Positions 1 to 5,183 of a stretch of 9,565 nt of DNA are shown here, piece after piece. The position numbers and the translations under genes are program-made. Position 1 is the first letter of the stretch. The number at the start of each line of letters is the position of its first letter. Location of the stretch: the NCBI GenBank assembly GCA_009781815.1, contig WQVB01000032.1, forward strand, positions 1 through 9,565, given 5' to 3'. The notes below the pieces were generated by a model that was given only the letters and a program-made list of their open reading frames with translations, had not been told where the DNA came from and searched no databases. The DNA comes from Defluviitaleaceae bacterium (GTDB lineage: Bacteria > Bacillota > Clostridia > Lachnospirales > WRAX01).

Positions 1-9
1 CTCCAATTA

Positions 10-58
10 GATCCCGTGTCAAGCATCCTGAATCAAGTTCAGGACAGGCTCGATGACG
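10..58. repeat. Degenerate arms of the TCAAG-loop hairpin repeat family
   Basis: Two partial arms lie side by side. The first (10-24) reads GATCCCGTGTCAAGC and lacks its second stem strand. The second has stem CCTGAA (27-32), loop TCAAG (33-37) and stem TTCAGG (38-43), but the terminal ATGAC (53-57) is displaced by an inserted segment of about 9 bases. The same arm design recurs near 125-217, 2239-2490 and 9407-9534. This looks like a decayed or rearranged copy cut by the window edge. No gene is visible in 1-226. Confidence 0.6.
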
Positions 59-94
59 GTAGGGGTGATTAATAATGACGGTGTGGAAGGATGG

Positions 95-130
95 CTATGC
101 GTCAAGGTTCACAACATTAACGTAGTCATC
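95..130 (-). pseudogene. Relic of a second gyrB 3' end
   Basis: Read on the minus strand, 130 down to 95 encodes D-D-Y-V-N-V-V-N-L-D-A followed by TAG. The last residues of the intact GyrB are D-N-Y-A-N-V-V-N-L-D-V followed by TAA. Nine of eleven residues agree and the stop falls at the same place. At DNA level 91-130 aligns without gaps to 223-262 at an offset of 132 bases with 28 of 40 identities; eleven of the twelve differences are transitions, mostly G or C in the relic against A or T in the gene. The similarity stops where the palindromic repeat starts (125-130 belongs to both), so the relic is cut off by the repeat. It is a remnant only, with no start and no function suggested. Confidence 0.65.
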
Positions 131-217
131 CCCAACTTGATTGGGGATCTCCCTAGCATTATTCACTTACCATTAAGCAATTAGTATAAGGAGATCCCCA
201 ATCAAGTTGGGGATGAC
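125..217. repeat. 93-base palindromic repeat element with perfect 28-base inverted arms
   Basis: Bases 125-152 and 190-217 are exact reverse complements over 28 bases, separated by a 37-base core. Each arm is itself a hairpin: stem CCCCAA / TTGGGG around a five-base loop that reads TCAAG on one strand. The outer ends read GTCATC and GATGAC. The core resembles, at identical spacing, that of the copy at 9407-9534. The element ends 9 bases after the gyrB stop codon, so transcripts leaving gyrB would fold here; it may trim or end the mRNA, but no T-run follows and a classic intrinsic terminator is not seen. It resembles a small non-autonomous mobile or REP/MITE-like element; there is no coding capacity. 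Confidence 0.85.
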
Positions 218-226
218 ACTTAATAA

Positions 227-2164
227 TTACACATCCAAATTCACAACATTAGCATAGTTATCTTGTATAAACTTCTTCCTAGGCTCTACTTTATCCCCCA
301 TCAGCTGGGTAAAGATAAGGTCTGCCTCATAGGCGTCCACAAGCTCTACACGCTTTAACAGGCGAGTTTCAGGGTTCATCGTTGTGTCCCAAAGCTGGTC
401 TGCATTCATCTCACCCAAGCCTTTATAACGTTGTATGGCTTTAACGCCCTCTCTGCCATGTATATCAAAAAACTCATCAAGCTCTTTGCCTATTGTGCCG
501 CCTGGGTATACATAATGTACTTCTTTGCCCTTTTCCACCTTAAACAGCGGCGGTTGGGCGATATACACATAGCCACCCTTTATAAGCTCAGGCATAAAGC
601 GATATAAGAAAGTGAGAAGTAGAGTGCAAATATGGCTGCCGTCTACATCCGCATCCGTCATCAACATTATTTTGTGATAGCGAAGCTTCTCAATGTTAAA
701 ATCATCATGAATACCTGTGCCAAAGGCGGTTATAAGGTTCTTTATCTCCTCATTCATCAATATCTTGTCAAGGCGGCTTTTCTCCACATTGAGGATTTTA
801 CCACGAAGGGGGAGGATAGCCTGTGTTTTAGGGTCTCGCCCGCCTTTTGCACTACCTCCTGCCGAGTCTCCCTCAACAATGTATATCTCACTTTTTGCTG
901 GGTCTTTCTCAGAGCAGTCTGCAAGCTTACCTGGCAAGCGACCCCCTTCAAGTACGGATTTGCGGCGTACAAGCTCTCTAGCTTTTTTTGCGGCATCCCT
1001 AGCCCTTTGTGCCATTAGAGATTTCTCAATAATTATTTTGCCAACAGCGGGGTTTTCTTCAAGAAAGTAAGCAAAATATTCATTCATGGCGGATTCTACA
1101 ACGGTGCGTACTTCGGGGTTTGTAAGCTTTATTTTTGTTTGGCTTTCAAATTGGGGGTTGGTGATTTTAACACTTATAACACAAGCCAGCCCCTCACGCA
1201 CATCCTCACCAGACAGGTTAGAGTCTGCCTCTTTAAGGATGTTAAACTTACGGCCATAGTCGTTTATGGTTTTAGTTAAAGCCGCACGAAAGCCCACCAA
1301 ATGGCTGCCGCCCTCTATGGTGTGTATGTTGTTGGCATAGGTGTATGTGTTCTCCGCATAGCCATCGTTATATTGCAACGCAATCTCTAAAGATATATCA
1401 TTTTTCACTTGCTCCACGTAGAACACTTGGTCAAAAACAGGGTCTTTATCTTGGTTTATATGCTCTACAAACTGTTTTAAACCACCCTCATATTCAAAAA
1501 TAACCTCTTCATGCTCACTTGGTCTCTCATCACGTAAAACAATTTTAAGACCTTTTGTGAGAAAGGCAATCTCTTGTAGGCGTTTTTTAAGCACTCTAAA
1601 GTCATATTCGGTGTTCTCAAAAATTGTAGGGTCAGGCTGAAAGGTGATGGTAGTGCCCCTTTGAGAGGTTGCACCCATGTTTGTAAGCTCTTTTACACGG
1701 TCGCCCCGCTCAAAGCCTATTTCATGCTTGTTTGTGCCGTCGTGTATCTCAACAACCAAACTATCAGATAAGGCATTTACAACAGAAGCACCAACGCCAT
1801 GTAAGCCGCCAGACACCTTATAGCCGCTGTTTTCTCCGCCAAATTTACCCCCTGCGTGGAGTAGGGTAAAAGCCACCTCAACAGCAGGTATACCCTTGGT
1901 AGGGTGTATGCCGATGGGTATGCCTCGGCCGTTATCTGAAATACGCACCCCATCCCCAGGTAGGATTGTTACGCCGATTTCATTACAAAAACCAGCTAAG
2001 GCCTCATCCACCGCATTGTCTACAATCTCATAAACAAGATGGTGTAAGCCTTTAGAATCCGTAGTGCCTATATACATACCAGGGCGAAGGCGAACAGCCT
2101 CTAAGCCCTCTAAAACCTCTATATTATGCTCATTATAGTTTTGATTTTCGTCTATTTCATTCAT
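227..2164 (-). CDS. gyrB: DNA gyrase subunit B
   Basis: ATPase subunit of the A2B2 type II topoisomerase that introduces negative supercoils ahead of replication forks. The 645 residues match the usual length of Gram-positive GyrB. The GHKL ATPase domain comes first: EIVDNAVDEALAG (46-58; E46 catalytic, N50 magnesium), DNGRGIP (77-83) and the ATP lid GGLHGVGAS (119-127). The transducer domain follows. The TOPRIM domain carries EGDSAGGSAKGGRDP (431-445, E431) and DADVDGS (504-510, with metal-binding D504 and D506), then QRYKGLGEMN (578-587). The C-terminus NLDV is typical. The ATG start has GAGGTGA four bases upstream. gyrA does not follow within the 226 bases available. gyrB is the last gene of the leftward origin cluster but is separated from recF by 352 bases and has its own strong promoter. 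GyrB rather than ParE is inferred from the recF-linked position and sequence character. Confidence 0.97.
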   Translation of the reverse strand: MNEIDENQNYNEHNIEVLEGLEAVRLRPGMYIGTTDSKGLHHLVYEIVDNAVDEALAGFCNEIGVTILPGDGVRISDNGRGIPIGIHPTKGIPAVEVAFTLLHAGGKFGGENSGYKVSGGLHGVGASVVNALSDSLVVEIHDGTNKHEIGFERGDRVKELTNMGATSQRGTTITFQPDPTIFENTEYDFRVLKKRLQEIAFLTKGLKIVLRDERPSEHEEVIFEYEGGLKQFVEHINQDKDPVFDQVFYVEQVKNDISLEIALQYNDGYAENTYTYANNIHTIEGGSHLVGFRAALTKTINDYGRKFNILKEADSNLSGEDVREGLACVISVKITNPQFESQTKIKLTNPEVRTVVESAMNEYFAYFLEENPAVGKIIIEKSLMAQRARDAAKKARELVRRKSVLEGGRLPGKLADCSEKDPAKSEIYIVEGDSAGGSAKGGRDPKTQAILPLRGKILNVEKSRLDKILMNEEIKNLITAFGTGIHDDFNIEKLRYHKIMLMTDADVDGSHICTLLLTFLYRFMPELIKGGYVYIAQPPLFKVEKGKEVHYVYPGGTIGKELDEFFDIHGREGVKAIQRYKGLGEMNADQLWDTTMNPETRLLKRVELVDAYEADLIFTQLMGDKVEPRKKFIQDNYANVVNLDV

Positions 2165-2168
2165 TTGT

Positions 2169-2175
2169 TCACCTC
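2169..2175 (-). promoter_or_regulatory. gyrB ribosome binding site
   Basis: GAGGTGA on the minus strand matches the anti-Shine-Dalgarno TCACCTC end of 16S rRNA over seven bases. It lies four bases before the ATG at 2164, slightly close, but the same spacing is seen before spoIIE. It fixes the gyrB start. Confidence 0.8.
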
Positions 2176-2238
2176 GAGTTTATATTTCATCCTTGTTACT
2201 CTGAATACCATCCCATCCCTCACCATCATCCTGAGCCT

Positions 2239-2490
2239 CCCCTAGTCGTCATCCTGAGCTTGACTCAGGATCTACTTGGAGAAGGGCAGACCTAGCTGGG
2301 TGTCCACTATCATACATAAATCCCATGTCAAGCCTCACCCTTCTACGTGGGTGGATAGCTGTGTCCATTGTCATCCTGAACTTGATTCAGGATCCCCTTC
2401 CTTCCTGATATAATTCAGAAAGGAAGGGGATTGCGGGTCAAGCCCGCAATGACGCGAGGGAAGCTAAGGATACGGGATGACGACTAGGGG
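2239..2490. repeat. Composite 252-base inverted-repeat element in the gyrB leader
   Basis: The ends are exact 16-base inverted repeats: CCCCTAGTCGTCATCC (2239-2254) and its complement (2475-2490). Inside lie several TCAAG-loop arms: 2248-2273 (stem CCTGAG / CTCAGG type), a degenerate arm at about 2320-2358, and the complete smaller unit at 2370-2453, which looks nested inside the outer element. There is no open reading frame of note. The element fills most of the recF-gyrB gap and would be transcribed as part of the gyrB leader if the promoter at 2511-2539 is used. The remainder of the gap (2165-2238) holds the gyrB ribosome binding site and a partial CATCCTGAGC repeat, and nothing else recognisable. 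Confidence 0.75.
2370..2453. repeat. Nested 84-base hairpin repeat unit
   Basis: The left arm (2370-2395) has stem CCTGAA / TTCAGG, and the right arm (2430-2453) has stem ATTGCGGG / CCCGCAAT around loop TCAAG. Between them CCCCTTCCTT (2394-2403) pairs with AAGGAAGGGG (2420-2429). The two arms differ in stem sequence but keep the GTCAT...ATGAC ends and the TCAAG loop. It sits inside the larger 2239-2490 element, which suggests one copy inserted into another. Confidence 0.7.
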
Positions 2491-2510
2491 GGTTATCATA
2501 ACATCCTATA

Positions 2511-2539
2511 ATTATATTACATTTTATGGATTTTGTCAA
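2511..2539 (-). promoter_or_regulatory. Consensus sigma-A promoter for gyrB
   Basis: On the minus strand TTGACA (2534-2539) is followed by exactly 17 bases and then TATAAT (2511-2516), a perfect match to the housekeeping consensus in both hexamers and spacing. The -35 hexamer lies in the last codons of recF and the -10 hexamer begins immediately after the recF stop codon. The start point should fall near 2504, giving a leader of about 340 bases that includes the hairpin element. It would let gyrB be expressed independently of dnaA-dnaN-recF. Confidence 0.8.
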
Positions 2540-3611
2540 GCTTTCCTTGCTCTACTTTAAAGGTCTCGGCCTTTTCTACACTTATGTATTTTTTAAAGTT
2601 GCCCTCAGCACCCGTCATGGTTATAATACTTTGCAAACCTTTGATTTTATCCATTAAATATTCTTGCCTTGTGGCATCAAGTTCAGACAGCAAATCATCC
2701 AGCAAAAGCACGGGGGTTTGCCCTCTTTCTTCTTTTATCAAATCAATCTCTGCCAGTTTTATAGATAGGGCAGCTGTACGCTGTTGCCCTTGAGAGGCAT
2801 AGTTTTTTGCAGCCTTGTCGTTTATTTTAAACTCCACATCATCTTTATGTATGCCCACAGAGGTAAAGCCACGCAAAATGTCTAAATTGCGGTTTTTTAT
2901 AAGCTTGTCTAAAAACAAATCACAATCTACATGGTTTTTGTATATTACCTCCAACTTATCTTTGCCGCCTGTTATCTCACTTTGGTTTTTTTCGGCTATG
3001 GTGGATATTTTTTTAATAAACCTCTCCCTAGCCTCCATTATAGGTATGCCATATGCCACCATTTGCTCTTCCCAAATATCTAATGTATCCATCAGAGACG
3101 GCGTGGCTTTCACAGCTCGCAAAAGGTTGTTTCGCTGGCGTATAACACTATAATACATCCGCAAGTTATAATAATAAGACGGGTAAAGCTGGCACAGCTC
3201 CATATCCATAAAACGACGACGCACCTGAGGGCCCATCTTTAACAAAGATAGGTCTTCAGGTGAAAAAATAACACATAACAAATGCCCAAAAAGCTCGCCC
3301 AACTTTTTGATAGGGGTGCTGTTTACAGCTATCTTTTTAGATTCTTTTTCAATCTCAAAAGATATATTATCTTGATGCCTTTCATTTTGAACACAAACCC
3401 TTGCAAGGGCAGCCTTCTCGTCGATTTTTATTAAATCTTTATCTTTAGCCGTTCGGTGAGAGCGACCCATAGATGCAAAATATATGGACTCTAAAAAGTT
3501 GGTTTTACCTTGACCATTGTCTCCAAAAAAGATGTTGATGCCCTCTCCAAGGTTAACCTCCGTTTCAGATATATTTCTAAAGTTGCTTAGAGATACTTTT
3601 GTAATATACAT
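2517..3611 (-). CDS. recF: DNA replication and repair protein RecF
   Basis: SMC/ABC-type ATPase that helps load RecA at single-strand gaps together with RecO and RecR. At 364 residues it has the usual length. Walker A is GDNGQGKT (30-37), the ABC signature is SQGQQRTA (273-280), Walker B is VLLLDD (301-306) and the D-loop LSELD follows. The family motif near 252-258 reads SVGIHKDD where GPHRDD is common, a conservative variant. The ATG at 3611 lies two bases after the dnaN stop (TAA CC ATG) and there is no strong ribosome binding site, only AAGG well upstream, so translation is probably coupled to dnaN. The S4-domain gene yaaA, usually between dnaN and recF in Firmicutes, is absent. The 3' end contains the -35 element of the gyrB promoter. 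Confidence 0.96.
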   Translation of the reverse strand: MYITKVSLSNFRNISETEVNLGEGINIFFGDNGQGKTNFLESIYFASMGRSHRTAKDKDLIKIDEKAALARVCVQNERHQDNISFEIEKESKKIAVNSTPIKKLGELFGHLLCVIFSPEDLSLLKMGPQVRRRFMDMELCQLYPSYYYNLRMYYSVIRQRNNLLRAVKATPSLMDTLDIWEEQMVAYGIPIMEARERFIKKISTIAEKNQSEITGGKDKLEVIYKNHVDCDLFLDKLIKNRNLDILRGFTSVGIHKDDVEFKINDKAAKNYASQGQQRTAALSIKLAEIDLIKEERGQTPVLLLDDLLSELDATRQEYLMDKIKGLQSIITMTGAEGNFKKYISVEKAETFKVEQGKLDKIHKM

Positions 3612-3613
3612 GG

Positions 3614-4735
3614 TTAGTTACGTAGCCTTAACGGCAGCACCAAATATTTGTATGCGTCGCTCCCCTCAACTTGTATAACACAAGGCGAAAGGGGGGAGGT
3701 AAAAGACATGGTGATTTTTTCGTAATCAAGCACCTTCATGGCTTCTGTTAGGTATTTAGGGTTAAAGGCAATCTCAATATTGTTGCCATCTTGTAAAATG
3801 CCCATCTCCTCGTAGGATGAGCCAAGCTCTGCATTAGAGCTAATAGACATGATAGACTCTTCAATTTTAAGCTTCACTGGGCTTTTTTTAGCATCTTTTG
3901 ATATAAGCATGGCTCTATCAATGCTCTCGCAGGCTTCAGCTCTATCTAGGGTGATGATTGTTGTGGTTTCGTTGCTAAACATATTTTCATAATTTAAAAA
4001 CTCACCTTCAAGAAGGTTGGTGAGGATAGTGCAGTTTTCAAGCTCAAAAAGTGTGTGGTTGTCGTTATAATAAAAATTAACAAAAGAGTCTGCATCAGGT
4101 GATAAAACCTTACCAAGCTCTGACATGCTTCTGCCAGGTATAACCATTTTAACATCACCAAAGCAAGTGTCTAACAGATGGTTTCTTAAAGAAATTCTAA
4201 AACCATCTACAGCCACCAAAGTCAAAACACCATCTTTTATATCTAACAACTGACCCTTTAAAGTAGGCCTAGAATCATCTTGGGAGACGGAAAACACAGT
4301 CTGCCTAATCATATTTTTAAAAATAGCTGAAGGCAGCTTATATTCTTGATTTTTATTAGTTTGTGGCCACTCAGGGAAGTCCGCCCCGTCCATCCCCAAA
4401 ATCTTAAATTCAGACTTACCTGATTTGATTGTAGTTAGGTTTTTCTCATCACTAAATATCTCTATATTAGGCCCAGGCAAACCACGCACTATATCAAAAA
4501 ATACTTTAGTGTCTAAAGCTATAGAGCCCTCTACCTCTACATCACTTTCTATATTATTTGTTTTTATTGCCATTTCGTTATCTTTTGTTGTTAAAACCAA
4601 ACCCTCTTTAGAAGCCACTAAAAGGCAACACTCTAAAATAGGCACAGTTGTTTTAGCACCAGAAACTCTTGATACCAAACCAAGGTTCTCAAGTAATAAA
4701 TTTTTAGAGCAGGTTATCTTCATCTCAATTTTCAT
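3614..4735 (-). CDS. dnaN: DNA polymerase III beta sliding clamp
   Basis: Ring-shaped processivity clamp that tethers polymerase III to DNA; it acts as a dimer with three similar folds per subunit. The C-terminal end, YKYLVLPLRLRN, is the typical clamp ending, and the middle keeps family segments such as FSVSQDDSRPTLKG. I place the start at the ATG at 4735 (protein MKIEMKITCSK, 373 residues). The reading frame can be extended three codons to a GTG at 4744, but that GTG lies inside the Shine-Dalgarno sequence GAGGTGG (4741-4747), which is well spaced for the ATG. A further ATG four codons downstream also gives a family-like MKITCSK start but lacks a good binding site. A DnaA-box-like TTATCCACC overlaps the start region, so clamp expression might respond to DnaA; this is inference. 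Confidence 0.96.
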   Translation of the reverse strand: MKIEMKITCSKNLLLENLGLVSRVSGAKTTVPILECCLLVASKEGLVLTTKDNEMAIKTNNIESDVEVEGSIALDTKVFFDIVRGLPGPNIEIFSDEKNLTTIKSGKSEFKILGMDGADFPEWPQTNKNQEYKLPSAIFKNMIRQTVFSVSQDDSRPTLKGQLLDIKDGVLTLVAVDGFRISLRNHLLDTCFGDVKMVIPGRSMSELGKVLSPDADSFVNFYYNDNHTLFELENCTILTNLLEGEFLNYENMFSNETTTIITLDRAEACESIDRAMLISKDAKKSPVKLKIEESIMSISSNAELGSSYEEMGILQDGNNIEIAFNPKYLTEAMKVLDYEKITMSFTSPLSPCVIQVEGSDAYKYLVLPLRLRN

Positions 4736-4736
4736 T

Positions 4737-4762
4737 TTATCCACCTCATATTTTTATCCACT
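4737..4762 (+). promoter_or_regulatory. Two near-consensus DnaA boxes at the dnaN start
   Basis: TTATCCACC (4737-4745) and TTATCCACT (4754-4762) each match TTATCCACA at 8 of 9 positions, in the same orientation and 17 bases apart. The first overlaps the dnaN ribosome binding site, so its sequence is partly explained by that function. Confidence 0.5.
4741..4747 (-). promoter_or_regulatory. dnaN ribosome binding site that decides the start
   Basis: GAGGTGG on the minus strand, five bases before the ATG at 4735. It overlaps the alternative GTG (4742-4744), which itself has no ribosome binding site (upstream bases are A/T-rich), so the longer dnaN form is unlikely. Confidence 0.7.
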
Positions 4763-4800
4763 AAACTTTATACCCTACATACATATCATATATTATTTTT

Positions 4801-4831
4801 TAGTAGTGATAGTAGTAGGCATTGTGGATTT
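4801..4831 (+). promoter_or_regulatory. DnaA-trio run plus DnaA box: likely origin unwinding element
   Basis: The plus strand reads TAGTAGTGATAGTAGTAG (4801-4818), i.e. TAG, TAG, TGA, TAG, TAG, TAG. It is followed by a short GC-containing step (4818-4820) and the DnaA box TGTGGATTT (4823-4831, complement of AAATCCACA, 7 of 9). Read away from the box, this is 3'-GAT-GAT-GAT, the trinucleotide pattern known as the DnaA-trio in the B. subtilis basal unwinding system, where DnaA extends a filament onto one strand. The far side runs into AT-only sequence (4783-4800). A weaker second box (4831-4839, TGTGAAAAC) abuts the first. Confidence 0.65.
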
Positions 4832-4922
4832 GTGAAAACACACCCCAAACCCACAACTTAAAACAAAAACCCTTTAGGAAAACCATCTGAAAATCTATTG
4901 AAAAACAACTCCCTTTTCCAAC

Positions 4923-4960
4923 ACATCCACAAAAGTTTTTTTAAAAAATACTATTCCACA
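4923..4960 (+). promoter_or_regulatory. Two degenerate DnaA boxes
   Basis: ACATCCACA (4923-4931) and TATTCCACA (4952-4960) match the consensus at 7 of 9 positions and share the invariant CCACA end. Between them is a T7/A6 tract. They may be weak sites; chance matches in AT-rich DNA are possible. Confidence 0.35.
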
Positions 4961-5052
4961 ATTTTACTTCAAAAGTTAACACCCTACTAACACAATTTCA
5001 ACAATATAATCAACACATCAAATACCATTCTCAATCTAAAACCTATACAAGA

Positions 5053-5153
5053 TTGTGCGAATTTTTGTTCTCTAGCGAAGTGCTAAAAATCGTGGTGCAC
5101 CCAAAAGGTGCATAAGATTTTAGCGAGAAGCTAGAGGGTAAAAAGGCGTGCAA
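5053..5153. repeat. 101-base imperfect palindrome downstream of dnaA
   Basis: Symmetry is centred near 5103. Pairs include TGCACC/GGTGCA (5096-5101 with 5107-5112, loop CAAAA), GCTAAAA/TTTTAGC (5082-5088 with 5118-5124), CTCTAGC/GCTAGAG (5070-5076 with 5130-5136), TTTTT/AAAAA (5062-5066 with 5140-5144) and short outer pairs. Symmetric internal loops separate the stems. It begins 31 bases after the dnaA stop codon. No T-run follows on either strand, so it is not a typical intrinsic terminator, though it could still stabilise or end the dnaA mRNA. The direct repeat CAAGATTG occurs at both ends (5048-5055 and 5151-5158), which could be a target duplication around an inserted element. Confidence 0.7.
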
Positions 5154-5183
5154 GATTGGATGGGTTTTGGTTTGAGGATAGTG

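Larger units (their letters stand above)
4736..5183. other. oriC: dnaA-dnaN spacer, probable oriC unwinding half
   Basis: This 448-base non-coding stretch matches the position of the melting half of bipartite Firmicute origins. It holds near-consensus DnaA boxes, a TAG-trinucleotide run, a long AT-rich tract, and the palindrome at 5053-5153. From 4831 to 5040 the plus strand has 55 C and only 8 G in 210 bases, an extreme strand bias. The dnaN promoter must lie here or dnaN must be read through from dnaA; I could not single out a convincing one. Confidence 0.75.

Noticed and set aside
125..217. Intrinsic terminator of gyrB
   Set aside because: The stem is strong, but no T-run follows on the gyrB strand and the same structure recurs in unrelated places, so it is called a repeat.
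632..1070. Two long plus-strand frames opposite gyrB
   Set aside because: They lie antisense to conserved GyrB TOPRIM coding sequence and show no domain; shadows of a real gene.
4425..4835. 136-codon plus-strand frame opposite the 5' end of dnaN, running into the spacer
   Set aside because: Antisense to dnaN and its hydrophobic tail is translated AT-rich origin DNA; no ribosome binding site seen.
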